This document shows positions 1-10,866 of a stretch of 64,000 bases of DNA, piece after piece. Position 1 is the first letter of the stretch. Each line of letters starts with the position of its first letter. The DNA is from Silene latifolia (Eukaryota > Streptophyta > Magnoliopsida > Caryophyllales > Caryophyllaceae). The notes beneath the pieces were generated by a model that saw only the letters and a program-made list of their open reading frames with translations, was not told the origin of the DNA and did not search any database. The stretch is from the NCBI RefSeq assembly GCF_048544455.1, contig NC_133534.1:224468292-224532291 (forward strand), written 5' to 3'. The position numbers and the translations under genes were made by a program.

Positions 1-1500
1 ACGGGCTGTTTTATACTCCATGGTTAGATGATTACCGTTAAGCTAATACTCCATATATTGGTAATAAACTTGAAGGCATACGAAAGTATATCTTATTTAA
101 ATGTACAACAAATTAGTTGGTTATGTGTAGAGTTCGTATCCATATTATTTTAACTAAATGTGTAGAACTCGACATATAGACCTGTCAAATTTCGACCTGA
201 CCGACCTCGTTTGTTTTTTCCAGGGTCAAAACCCAAAATTCTCGAGCATTAACCCGTTCGATCTGGAACCCAAAGTGACCCGTTAATTTAAGTGAAACTG
301 ACTCGAACAGGTCGACCCGTTGAGTCAAAGATAAATTAAATTTTTTATTAAAATATTTATATTTATATAATATATTTGAAAAAATAATTAAAAAACTAAA
401 CATTAAATATGATTAAAATATTAATATTAAATATACTTTAGTTTAAAAAAATATTTTTCCGATATATAAAAGGCGTTAAATACTAATTGTTGACCCGCAC
501 TTTAGCCCTAATACCCTGATTCATGACCTGTATGACTCGACCCTTATTTGAACCCACCGTACCCGATTTGTATGATCCGACCCGCCCAACCGGCTCGAGA
601 CAATATACAGACAACTTAAAGGATATATAATCCCACTTAAATGGTGTAAAAATTAAAGGATATATAACCTCACTTAAATGGGGTAAACAATTGTCAGGAA
701 AATAATCTCAAATGAAGCGGCTCATAATTTAGAGTATCTTCTACTAAAATAAACTAAGTAGATGACAATTAATCCAAAGCATTAAAGTAGGGCGGTGCTC
801 ATTCATGAACGGGTTTTACTCTTCTATGGACATAAATGACCATTTACCCTTTCATCCCAATTCAATTTTTTCTCTCAATTTTCTCGCTCTTTCATTTTTA
901 CTGGAAATTCCTCAAAATTATCTGAGTTCGAGTCTTGAAAAACAAAAAAAATAAAAAAGTCTTAAAATTACAAAAATAACAAAAAAAAAATAAAAAAAAA
1001 AAATATTTAACAAAAGCTTTTTTTTTAAAAAAAAAAGAAAAGAAAAAAAAAAGCAAAAAGCAAAAAAAATTGAAACAAACAGGGACGTACACATTAATCC
1101 TCCCTACCCCCTCCCCTGCCACCATCACCCTAATGCCGCTAACAGCATCATCGGCACCACTGCCACCAGCGCCACCAGCTCCCTCCCAACGGTGACGTTG
1201 CACACCTCTCCTTGTCCACCCCCTCTAACAAACCCAAATTTAATTAGTATAAAATAATTCCCTAATTTGACATAAGATAATTAATAAACTTAATAAATCA
1301 AATATATTACTTCATTGACATGAAAATTAGCATCCATGATTGGGTAATTTGCTCGTTTTTGATTAATTTTGTGAGGAAGACAATTAGGGAGAGTTTAGAG
1401 AGTTTTTTTTAAGGGCATATACTATGGAAAAATAATGGGAAAAAGTCTATGAAAGTGTAAATTCCGTCCATGAATGAGCAACTACGTTAAAGTATTCGAT
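1..1500. other. AT-rich DNA without a recognisable gene
   Basis: No reading frame here looks like a protein. At 180-340 and 480-600 the word GACCCG and its variants recur many times, as in decayed plant repeats. At about 617-690 a 37 bp unit (TTAAAGGATATATAA and following) is present twice in tandem. Bases 940-1080 are a long A-rich run. Confidence 0.5.
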
Positions 1501-1510
1501 CATTACTTAT

Positions 1511-1682
1511 CAGTGAGGATCCTCTGTCCCACTTTTGTGTCTCATTCTGTGTCCCACTCCATACACATCTTGACACATCACTTGTTGCAAATAAAAAATA
1601 CACAATAAATGTGGTAATGTATCAAAATGTGTATGGAGTGGGACACAAAATGGGACACTAAATGGGACAGAGGATCCTCACA
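1511..1682. mobile_element. MITE of Mutator type with long inverted ends
   Basis: Two arms of about 55 bp (1513-1568 and 1627-1681) are inverted copies of each other with a few mismatches; each starts GTGAGGATCCTCTGTCCCA. The element is flanked by the 10 bp direct repeat CATTACTTAT at 1501-1510 and 1683-1692. Long inverted ends with a 9-10 bp target duplication are typical of Mutator-like MITEs. It has no coding capacity. Confidence 0.75.
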
Positions 1683-1825
1683 CATTACTTATAAATATAA
1701 TGGTAGGAATACCGCCCTTCTACCCTCGTATACACATAAAAAAGTCATCGGGAAAAAAATAATGATGCTTGTAAAATTTATTCATAAATTATGTAGATTA
1801 AGACGACCTCATCTATGAAACTGTC

Positions 1826-1870
1826 CTTTTTTGTTAATAAAAAAACGTTTTTGTTAATAAAAAAACGTTT
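1826..1870. repeat. Two-copy 20 bp tandem repeat
   Basis: The unit TTTTTGTTAATAAAAAAACG occurs twice in a row. It is a simple local duplication with no sign of function. Confidence 0.6.
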
Positions 1871-2190
1871 AGTTTTATTATTAACTTAACAAATAAATTG
1901 TTTTTTTTAATGAGTCAAAAATTATAAAATAAGAGGGTCTCACACCGTGAGACGTTCCATTTTAAAAAAAAAACTATCCATTTAATGCTAACAAATAAAT
2001 TGTCTTTTCACATTATAGAATTAACCGTCTCATAGTATAAGACCGTCTTATCTTAATAACTACTGACAACCACAATAGCTGATGAAGTATTTTTTTTTAC
2101 CATTACTGTAGTTTATAGATTTAACATGGTTAAGAGTACGTTATACTGCCTCACACACTCAAACCCGGTTGAACCGTTACCCGAATCACA
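1871..2190. other. AT-rich stretch, possible MITE remnants
   Basis: No gene is visible. CACCGTGAGACG and CCGTCTCATAGTATAAGACCG resemble the ends of small inverted-repeat elements, but I could not pair them cleanly or find a target duplication. Confidence 0.3.
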
Positions 2191-2194
2191 ACCC

Positions 2195-2583
2195 CTTGTT
2201 TATTTGTGTGAGTACCTTACCAATACCGTAAGGCCTGCCTTATACTCCACCAAATTCCAGTGAAGTATAATACCAAAGAGACACTTACAATTTCGATGCA
2301 AGCTCTCTTTGTTTCCTTCCCTCTGCCAAAAACCAAATGAACGAGCAAGGTATTTATAATACCTTAGAGTCAAGTTTGCAGCCACTAAACTTGACAAACC
2401 AAACATGCAGAATACATGTTCATACCACAAATTCAATGCACACACTATTCATGTATACTAGCTCATTGAATTCTTCCGTCCACAATTTCTACCAAGCAAA
2501 CAAACATGTTTCCTTGAATTAAGGGTTGCCAAAGTCCATTATTTCGCACCGAAATATTACCGACCTTGGACTTAATGCCAACA
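2195..2583 (-). repeat. 3' LTR fragment (U3 side) of copia element 1
   Basis: On the minus strand a polypurine tract (plus 2589-2600, complement AAGGGGGAGA) is followed a few bases on by TGTTGGCATTAAGTCC. This is the usual order of polypurine tract then 3' LTR start. The distal part (R-U5), which should end in TTTCCCAACA as the 5' LTR does, is not found, so the LTR is truncated near 2190. Confidence 0.5.
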
Positions 2584-2738
2584 ATATAATTCTCCCCCTT
2601 CAGTCCAAGGGAGACACTGAAGAATTAACGATTGACCGATTTGAAATACCAGCTGCACACCCGAGTTAGTATCCAGTCCTCACCCTAACTCACAACCACG
2701 GTCAATGCACCGTGTACAGCCGCAACCGAGTCACCGCG

Positions 2739-4114
2739 TCAAATGACTCTGGAGAGGGACCTCCACCCCTTCACCTTTTTACCAGCAGGAATTTTACCCT
2801 TGCTCTCGTCTGCAACCTGGAAACAATTTACCTTCGTCGCCTCTACCGCGAACGAAACACGTCGACGTCTTTTCCGTTCCCAGTCACCCTTTGAGGTCTT
2901 CACCGCCAGACGGTACAAACCACGATGGAACTCCCCCTTCATGAGGACCATACTACCCTTAGTCACCTTCACCACTCCCCCATGAGTTTTAGACTCATAA
3001 CCTTGGGAGTCCAACTGACTAAGTGAGATTAGATTCCGCCGCAACTTTGGAACATAAGCTACCTTGTCCAAAGTATGCATCACCCCACTAGAGGTTTTGA
3101 TTTTCACCACCCCAACACCAAGGACATCCACTGTTGAATTATTGGCCAACTTCAACTTCCCGGGCACGCCTTCTTGGAGCTCATCAAAACTCTCTTTCCG
3201 GGTACAAACGTGATTGACACAACCAGAATCTAACACCCAATCTTCCTTGGAAGATGCATCGCTCTTATCCGTGACCGCAAGTAAGTCACACTCTTCGGTA
3301 AGGAAACAATCACTACTCCCTTCACCGGCAGCCAAGTTGGCGTCACCATTGTTATCCGGCACATATTTCCTAGGACAGTTCCGCCTTATGTGCCCAATGT
3401 CACCACACTTGTAACACTTTACTCCATCATTCCGAGAAGTGTTCCTGGATCGAGACCTGCTATGTTTCGATCCATAATCCCTATTAGACGATCGTCCTCT
3501 CCCATCCCGAGCAACACGGAGATGTCGCTTCGCATTCTGTCCTTGTCCTTCTTTCTCGCATCAAAGGACAACAATGCCGCCTGTGCTTCCTCCATGGTAA
3601 TGGTATCCTTTCCGCATAGAATCGTATCCACATACGTCTCGTATGTATCCGGGAGAGAGTTGAGGAGTAACAACGCTTTATCCTCCTCCTCAACCTTAAC
3701 ATCGATCTTTTTCAACTCATCTAACAGTCCATTGAACAAATTGACATGTCCAATGAGATTTTCCCCCTCGTCCATCCACAACCGATATAACCGTCGCTTT
3801 AGCAGCAACTTATTGGTCAAGCTTTTCGCCATGTAAAGCTTTTCCAATTTCTCCCATATCGTTGATGGAGAGTCATCGTCAAGAACACAGTTAATGACGG
3901 AATCCGAGATGCACAACCTGATGGTACTAGCACACTTAGTACACACCTCCTCCCAGTCGACATCACTCAACTTTTCCGGCTTGCCTTCATCTCCTTTCAA
4001 GGCTTTAGACAAGCCAAGATGTACCAGGAGATCCTTTATCCTCCTCTACCAGAGGGTGAAACTACTTTTACCATCAAATTTTGGTACTCCAAACTGAGAC
4101 CCCATATTTGACAT
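2739..4114 (-). pseudogene. Ty1/copia gag-protease remnant
   Basis: This is the retrotransposon capsid and protease region, reading from the ATG at 4114 on the minus strand. It starts like copia gag (GVPKFDG then FTLW). An in-frame TAG directly follows FTLW, at about 4050. The gag body (UBN2-type) is then open to a TAA near 3420. A zinc knuckle (C-x2-C-x4-H-x4-C, with CYKCGDIGH) lies one frame away at about 3365-3418, so there is also a frameshift. The aspartic protease follows, with the active-site segment VLDSG near 3220, and then the start of the gag-pre-integrase region (LYRLAVK). Integrase, reverse transcriptase and RNase H are missing: the frame ends at 2739 close to the polypurine tract, so a large internal deletion is likely. 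It is not functional. Confidence 0.85.
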
Positions 4115-4158
4115 CCCTACCGATCAAACCACCAGACCACTCAGACCGAGCCGAAGTG

Positions 4159-4173
4159 GCTCTGATAATACCA
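4159..4173 (-). other. Primer binding site of copia element 1
   Basis: The minus strand reads GGTATTATCAGAGCC next to the LTR end at 4176. It resembles the initiator-methionine tRNA primer site (TGGTATCAGAGC) with a small insertion. It fixes the orientation of the element. Confidence 0.6.
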
Positions 4174-4175
4174 TT

Positions 4176-4505
4176 TGTTGGGAAATAAGCTCCAATCTCC
4201 CACACGCAACAGAAGCACCGATCGATATATAATGTAAAAGTAAAATAAACCGCAAGCTAATAATAAGTTGAGACGAGATTTAGGGTCAATACCCAGGGCA
4301 AAACCCTCCAAGACGGGGTAAAACCCACCAGTCGAAAAGACTGAATCCACTATAAAATAGTGCCACTATAAAGATAGTGCCAGTACAACGTAACCGGTAC
4401 CAAATTACACACCGAATTTGGACCCGACAATAATTTAGGAATACAAACTAGTACCCTCTAGACCCTCCAGTATAATTGGAAATCACCACCAATTATATCC
4501 CTAGA
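4176..4505 (-). repeat. 5' LTR fragment (R-U5 side) of copia element 1
   Basis: The LTR ends at 4176 (minus strand ...TTTCCCAACA) beside the primer site. Going upstream it is cut at 4506 by the start of a CACTA-like element, so the U3 part is displaced or lost. Confidence 0.6.
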
Positions 4506-4890
4506 CACTACTACAAAACTCGTTATGGACATCGGATTATCTGGAAAACCGATGTACATAACATGCACATCGGTTGTTTGCAAAAAACTGATGTGCATAT
4601 AATTATATGTACATCGGTTGCGTTAAAAAACACATGTCCATTATTTCTGATTTTAAAGGACATGTGATAATTAATAAAACTCATGTCTATATAAAAGTCA
4701 TGGACATGGGACATTGCATTTAACCAATGTGCATCTAAAGTGAAAATTATAGGCGGCAAAAATATTTGCCTCACCGCCATCACTTATAATTTCGACTACA
4801 TACATTCTTCCCCAAATCCTCTCCCTCACTCTCACTCCCAAACCCGAACCCCCAAAACCATGTACTCACTCTCCCTCCCTCCAGCTACCA
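4506..4890. mobile_element. CACTA-like transposon end
   Basis: It starts CACTACTACAAAAC, the typical CACTA terminus. Subterminal copies of the word ACATCGGTT in both orientations follow (4537-4620). No matching far end was found, so this is a truncated or rearranged copy without coding sequence. Confidence 0.6.
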
Positions 4891-4895
4891 ACCCC

Positions 4896-5123
4896 GCACT
4901 AGTAGTAAAAATACATTTGGCTAGTAGAAAAAGCTACGGTTACTATTAATAACCGTAGCCTTTTATAAAGGGCTACGGTTGTAAGTAAGAACCGTAGCCA
5001 AATCTGCGAGACAAAAAGAAAAGACTACGGTTGCTTTGAGAACCGTAGCCTAAAACTAACGAAAGCAAATAAATTAATATTAATGCCATTTAATAATGGC
5101 CTCCGCATCTCATTCTCATACTA
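4896..5123. mobile_element. Second CACTA-like end with hairpin subterminal repeats
   Basis: It starts CACTAGTAGTAAAAATACA and carries at least six copies of GCTACGGTT or its complement AACCGTAGC between 4930 and 5052, several of them as facing pairs. Such subterminal repeats are usual for CACTA transposase binding. It abuts the Helitron 3' end at 5124. Confidence 0.5.
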
Positions 5124-5157
5124 CTAGTTGGAAAGCCGCGTGCTCCGCACGCGGCTT
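5124..5157 (-). terminator. Helitron 3' terminus: hairpin plus CTAG
   Basis: A perfect GC-rich palindrome (GCCGCGTGC, loop of 3, GCACGCGGC) within AT-rich DNA sits just upstream of the terminal CTAG on the minus strand. In Helitrons this hairpin ends rolling-circle strand transfer. The next base is T, as expected for insertion between A and T. Confidence 0.9.
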
Positions 5158-5420
5158 CCAACGTTTTCAATTGCAGCGGTTGTGTTTGCAGACGATTATA
5201 CAACTATTTTTAAGTTGTTTAATATTGTAAATAATAAAGACTGCTATTAAAATTCGATATAAAAAGTGTAGAAAAACATTACTTTATTTATAAGTACAAG
5301 TAAACATTTTAAAAAAAACAACAGGGGATATATTATACAATTATTGTATCCCTTATTTTTCTATTTACATTACTATTAACATTACTGTTTTGATAAAGCC
5401 GAGTTTACTGTTTAACTTGT

Positions 5421-6043
5421 TTAGTCATCATCTGAAAGCAATAGAAGTTCAATTTCAGGAAGTATTTCATGTCCTGTGGCCGTGTAGTAGGCAGCTTTTA
5501 AAGTGTTGTAGTTGTGTTGTACCAGTTGCATCTCGTAGTAGTTGAAATCAAAGACATCGAATCCATATAAGCTCTTCAGAAATTTTATAGCCTTTCTTGC
5601 GCAATTTTGATGGGACGGTCCGACAAGCTTGGACGATATCCCGATAATTTTTAACGTTTCGGAAGACGAATGATCAGTGTGAATGCGAACGTAACCTCTA
5701 AGTTCATCTTCAGTAACTGCATGAATACCGAATTCTGCATTCGGTAACTGAAGTTGTTTAAGTATTTCATTTAAAATAATTTTTAAGTTTACTTCAAAAG
5801 GACATCGTTGTATTCCTGAAGTGTCTGCACAAAATTAGATAACAAAGTCAGTTTAGTATATACAGGAAAATGTATAATCGAAAGAACAACGTTGTTCAAA
5901 TAAATTTGAAAAGTAAGAAGAAAACTAATACCCATCGCAAAATATTTAAAACGATTAGTTGTTTCCAAGTTATCACCCCATGTATCGTATTTATACATAT
6001 TTTTACGTGCATGCAACATGATTTTTCGTTTTTTTTTTGCCAT
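5421..6043 (-). CDS. Small Helitron cargo protein of unknown function (2 exons, 171 aa)
   Basis: This is a spliced frame not recognised as any known family. Exon 1 is 6043-5932, starting at an ATG, and exon 2 is 5824-5421, ending TAA. The intron is 5825-5931 (GTATTAG...GTGCAG, phase 1). Joined length is 516 nt, an exact multiple of 3, with no internal stop. The N-terminus reads MAKKKRK, a basic cluster like a nuclear localisation signal. The middle holds HAVTEDELRGYVRIH and a run CARKAIKFLKSLYGFDVFD that suggests an amphipathic helix. The C-terminus is acidic (LLLLSDDD). It is the last gene before the Helitron 3' end, about 300 bp from CTAG. An upstream exon is possible, because TTACAG directly precedes the ATG. 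The function is unknown; a nuclear nucleic-acid-binding or accessory replication role would be a guess. Confidence 0.55.
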
Positions 6044-6834
6044 CTGTAAGGTACGTGTAGCTTAGGAGGACTGCATTTAAAATACGTGGCGCTCAAATTC
6101 AACTACTGGGAAGGATTGAGTTTCTTTTAGCGGCAACCAGATTTGTATGAGTTAGCAGAGATTTAATTTAAATTACACATATTCAATATAAAATTACTTG
6201 AAAATGACTTTATGAATTAGTATTGTCCTTTTAAAAAAAAAAACACGATAATTAGAAACGCAGACTGTACAGCGCTTCAATTAAATTACATTGAAAAATA
6301 TTAATTTTTTTTATCATCTTACGAATTCTTATAATTTTTTATAGAAGAAATTAACTTTATATAAAGTATACATTAAATGACGTCAGTACGACAAACTCAG
6401 CCACGGTATTAGACTATGAAATGAGTTTCATTTATTTACTGAATATTATTTGTTAATAGGTAGATGTATATACAATATATCTCCTTTTTTAGTTAATGTA
6501 ATTCACTTACCATTAAATTATATTGACAACAATATTTAATTGTATATTCATTTATACTAAAACGTTTTTTTTAACATAATTAATATAGAAAGTTGTGCAT
6601 AAAAGATCTATGAAAAGCGAATTAAAACCGCAAATTTTTTATTGGTATATGTAACACGTAGCAAAGGTAATCAAGCGAAGTACAAACCAAGACACAACAC
6701 AAACCTGAAGACAAAATAAAATACAACACACATGGTACATACAGTGGATGAGTTGCTAATCAAACCTTTATTCTATCGATGACTATATACAAATATGTAC
6801 ATTATTACAACATAACATGTAGTAGTAATATCTT
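6044..6834. other. Intergenic DNA inside the Helitron
   Basis: This AT-rich stretch between the short RPA-like gene and the small cargo gene shows no exon I can support. It should hold the 3' region of the former and the promoter of the latter. Confidence 0.4.
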
Positions 6835-7811
6835 CTATTCTGCTATCTCTTCTACATGTTGGACATTAAATTTGATTTGTTTCTTCGAATCTCCAAACTG
6901 TATTGTCAATAACTTAATGATAAACAGTCGAGCACATATACTATCAGCAAAATTCCTTATAAACGAAAGTTGTTCCTGCGTAAAAAAATAGAAAATACAG
7001 AGTTTATAATCACAAAAAAATGGTGAAGAATTTATTTTATTTATTTTCTCTTTTTTTTTCAAAAAAGAAAGAAATAAATAAACCTCTTGTGAAAGACAGG
7101 AAATCTGGATTGCTGTTCGTTTTAAGACCTTTTCGGTTTGTTCATGAGAAAGAGTGAGTTTGATAGCAGAACTTTCATCATCAAAGCGGATTTCCAGGTT
7201 ACACCTGTATATAAATTGTAAGTAGAAGGACAACATAGTCAACCAATTATGAATTAAATCTATTCGTAAAATAGAATAGTGTAGACATGAGAAATTAAAT
7301 TCTAGTAATAACTAACCTGCACACGGATGTTCCTATATGTGGAGTTTCCGTTTGAAAACAGGAGAATTTCTTGCCAACTGAAACTTTTGTTTCATTCTTG
7401 CATATATTGCACGAAGAGTATACATACCTGTCCGGATTCATAACGCGTGTTATTTGACCCTTGATCCACACCGTTACACCATCCTGAAATATTTTTTAAT
7501 TTTTTTGATAAAAAATAATTTAAAAATTAATATACGATAAAAGAAATGCAACATAATTAGTAACATCAAACTATTAAAATTGGTAGCACCTTCTGTAAAC
7601 TGAGCGCAACGGCTGGTAACATTGTCCTATTGGTGATTTTATATTCTCTGCCTTCATGAAGTACGTCTGAAAAAAAAAATGACTAAGCATTGAGTTTAAA
7701 TTGAAGAGGTATTATAGTATGAAAATATAATAAAAAAAAATTAACAAGTGAGGAAGAAGTACCCATTATGCTTCGTTTTTCTAAGAAATAGTGCAAATTA
7801 TGTTTCAACAT
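6835..7811 (-). CDS. Short RPA-like single-strand DNA-binding protein (5 exons, 184 aa)
   Basis: This matches the C-terminal zinc-ribbon domain of replication protein A large subunit (RPA1). Exons on the minus strand are 7811-7763, 7666-7590, 7483-7317, 7204-7084 and 6975-6835 (TAG). Total is 555 nt, with no internal stop and GT-AG introns. Exon 2 encodes LHEGREYKI, the strand pattern of an OB fold. Exons 3-4 carry the zinc ribbon: SCNIC, then FSC, then RCNLEIRF, four cysteines in all. The last three exons are 167, 121 and 141 nt, exactly the lengths of the last three exons of the upstream RPA-like gene (8611-10866), so the two are duplicates. It lacks the N-terminal OB folds; the start at 7811 is the first ATG in frame, but a further 5' exon cannot be excluded. 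The likely role is binding single-stranded DNA during Helitron transposition. Confidence 0.65.
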
Positions 7812-7890
7812 CTCTGCCAATCTATGTATTTATAGTTGTTAAAATTGCTTTTAAGGTTGTAATGGGGTGACAACAATATCTCTAATTTAC

Positions 7891-8275
7891 AGGTGTTGTT
7901 TAGGCATGCGTCCTTCTAATCACTGTATACGTTGATATCTAAACAAGTGTCAGATAGCTATGTGAAGTAAATCTCAAATTTCTGTAGTAAATCATCAAAT
8001 ATATCTTATTTGCAGGTGTAGTTTAGGCGGCATCCTGCTAAGCACTATATACACGGATATGTAAATACGTCTCAGTTAACTATGTGCCTTGAAATTAAAT
8101 ATGTGACGTAAACTTCAAAGTTCTATATTAAACAATTAAATATATCTGATTCGTAGGTGTCGTTTAGGCGGACATCCTTCTGACAACTGTATACGTTGAT
8201 ATCTAAATACGTTTCAATCAACTATTTGATCTAAACAACAAAGTTCCGGCCATCCTTCTAAGAAATATATACATT
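7891..8275. repeat. Degenerate tandem repeat, about 120-140 bp unit, 3 to 4 copies
   Basis: Units begin AGGTGTNGTTTAGGC at 7891, 8014 and 8155, and each contains CTAATACACTGTATACGTTGATATC-like blocks; a partial fourth unit starts near 8245. They lie between the two RPA-like genes, upstream of the short one, so they may be a promoter region or a duplication scar. Confidence 0.6.
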
Positions 8276-8610
8276 GCTAAAAAAAATCGCTTTTGTAGTT
8301 GTAATTTATTGATTTTAATGTCTAATTGTTTTTTAAAGGAATCAGTGAAATAAAAATCAATACTACCGAATACGATATAAGCATAACGTAATTTCAACAA
8401 AGAAAAGTTGCCACTAAAAGTGTTATTTATTTACATAGGCAATGTTTTCTATTTATTACTGGACAAATTTTATTTTAGACATAACTAAAAAAAAAAAACT
8501 ACTGGCATAGTATGAAGTACACTTGTGTTTGTTTATTTTACGAATAAAAAAAACAAAAGCGATACGTATTAACTAAGCAAATTATTATTGCAAAGTATTC
8601 TTGGTTGGAT

Positions 8611-10866
8611 CTAGGCATTTGCTTCTGTAATCTGTTGCGGGCTAAAGCGCATCTGTCTAATTGGATCCTTTTTTATGTACGAAAGCAGCTCTATAACGAA
8701 GGACTGATCATTTACTCTAGTAAGAGTTTCATCTACAACTGATCTTCGTTCCTAACATGTTTACATAATAAATTTAAAATCTTATGTTATATTGAATAGT
8801 AAAACGTAATATAAAAAAATATAATATTGAAAGAAGAAGTTGACAATACCTCTGTCGTTAAAGCTGCAAGCTCATTGATGTTTCTTTTTAGAACTTTTTC
8901 AGCTAGGGAGTCTAACAGCGAGATGCGTGTATCTCCGGTGTCGTCGGTAAAAATTATTCTTAGATCACATCTAGTTTAAATATTATTATGGACAATGGCA
9001 CACATGTTATTTAACGAAAGGTAGATTAACTGTAATAAAAATATATGATGTGAATTACTTACGTGGACTGCGATATGCCATAATGATCTGTTTGGCCGGA
9101 GACGCATTTGAAGCTTGAGCCGCTTTCAACTGTTGTAAATTTTCTACACTTATTGCAGGAATTGTACACAAAATTATCAGGATTTGTGATAGATTTTATT
9201 TTTCCTTCTATTAGTATAATTTTGTCTGCCTGAAAAACGATTTAAAAAAATTGATAGTTAATACTCCCTCCAATTCTATGTATTCTTCCCCTTGTTTATA
9301 GGCACGGGAATTAATGAGAGTAATAAAATAAGAGTAAAAAGTTGGGTGGGGTTTGGTGATTGAAGAGAGGGATGAATAATTATGAGTTAAATAAGGAATG
9401 GTGGGGCCAAACCTTTAAGAAAAGTAATAAAATATGAGTAAAAGTGTTGGGTAAGGTTTGGTGATAGGAAAGAGAAATGAATAAAATAAGAGTAAAAGTT
9501 TCCAAAATAAGAAAGGGGAAGAAAACCTGAATAATCCGTTTTAGGAAATAGGGAAGAATATATAGAATAGGAGGGAGTATATGTGAAGGATATAGGTTGA
9601 CAATTGTAAAAGTTGTACACATATATTCAAATGATGACCTCTTGGTTTGCCAGAGAGCTAATAGGTACTGGTGTTTTCAAGTTTTCAGTTTGTTGACTTG
9701 AGCTTTCTCCAAAAACATTCGTACGAAAATTACTACTGAGATTTTGCAGAATTTCTTTCTTGTCCGTCGCCCTACATTTAGACAATAATTATATTGTGTT
9801 TGAATAAAACAACAAGTAAAACGATAAAAAAAATTATTAACATACCAAATGCGTAGTTCTTCTGCGGCTGAGGCGTTACTATCTAATGTCAGAGTTGAAA
9901 AACGGGTTGTATTCCAGCAACCTCCTATTAACGAAACTGGTTATTATAACTTTTAAGAAATAAAGTATTTTATAATATGTATACATACCTTTATAATTGG
10001 ATGCCCTAACACGGGTTATCTGTATAACAGGCAGGGAGTTTATTTCTCTAGCAATTTTTTCAGTAGGCTGTAAAGCAAGTGTTTGCCAAGCTGTGACAAC
10101 AACGGGCGTCATTCTGCAAATATAGTTTTATCTAAATAAATATATGATTTTCTATAAAAAAATTAACGTGGTGAAGGATGTATGTAAGAAAACACTTACT
10201 GCTGATCGACGATTATTATATCTCTTGCTTCGTGTCCACTTATAGTGTTTCTTAACGATGTAACAAAAATGGCGATAGCAAGTAAATCTGCATTGAGGAA
10301 ACAACCAATTTTTAATCGAGTTGTTAAAAAATTATAGAAAACGGTAGATAAATCTATATGTAGTAGTAAAGGTATATACCCATTCGATCTCTGCATTCTA
10401 GATTCTCTTTAACAAAATTGACTGATACCCAATATGTCTTTGTACATTCAGCCGGACCAAGGTCAATCATATGCAAACCTTGTTGTAAAATCATCTTATA
10501 TATTTGAGTTCCGACTCTGTATTGGTCAGGAACGAACCTCACAAGTGGGTTCTGAATTTCATATCTATAGCCTTCATGCAGAAGATTTGTAAAATAAGTA
10601 ATATCCTCGTGAAAGATTGTTGCTGTCATTTCTTTTCCCTGTTACACAAGTAAAATTACTAAAGTCAATTTGTAAATAAAAACATACAACTAATTACAAC
10701 TCATATATTTTTTTCATACCTCATCATCAGTAAAGAGTAAATTCTGGAGCGTTTTATCTTTATTGATGGAGTATTTGGATGCCTTTACGGATTCAAGTGT
10801 CAGGACAACAGTGAAGTTCCTACTACGATCTGTTACCGATGCAAGTGGTATTGTTGGAAGAGCCAT
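8611..10866 (-). CDS. RPA1-like single-strand DNA-binding protein carried by the Helitron (9 exons, 419 aa)
   Basis: Exons on the minus strand are 10866-10720, 10638-10380, 10287-10200, 10113-9989, 9924-9846, 9771-9639, 9229-9063, 8970-8850 and 8751-8611 (TAG). Joined length is 1260 nt, an exact multiple of 3, with no stop, and all introns are GT-AG. Exons 1-2 form an N-terminal OB-fold-like region (LLFTDDE joined to GKEMTATIF, then LLHEGYRYEI). Exon 5 holds GGCWNTTRFST. Exons 7-8 hold the RPA1-type zinc ribbon (SCNKC, FKC, TCDLRIIF then DDTGDT). Intron 6 contains a Stowaway MITE and is spliced around it. Plant Helitrons often carry RPA-like genes, thought to protect the single-stranded intermediate. 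This gene reads intact although the RepHel gene 575 bp upstream is broken. Host RPA1 is longer; this copy is a compact Helitron form. Confidence 0.7.
9264..9577. mobile_element. Stowaway-like MITE
   Basis: It starts CTCCCTCCAATTCTA, ends in the complement (TAGAATAGGAGGGAG), and is flanked by TA at 9262-9263 and 9578-9579. The CTCCCTCC terminus and TA duplication are diagnostic of Stowaway (Tc1/mariner). It is 314 bp, without coding sequence, and sits in an intron of the RPA-like gene. Confidence 0.9.

Noticed and set aside
898-1203. 101-codon frame
   Set aside because: It is mostly phenylalanine runs from an A-rich tract; no real protein.
2739-4505. Complete copia element
   Set aside because: Integrase, RT and RNase H are missing and neither LTR is whole.
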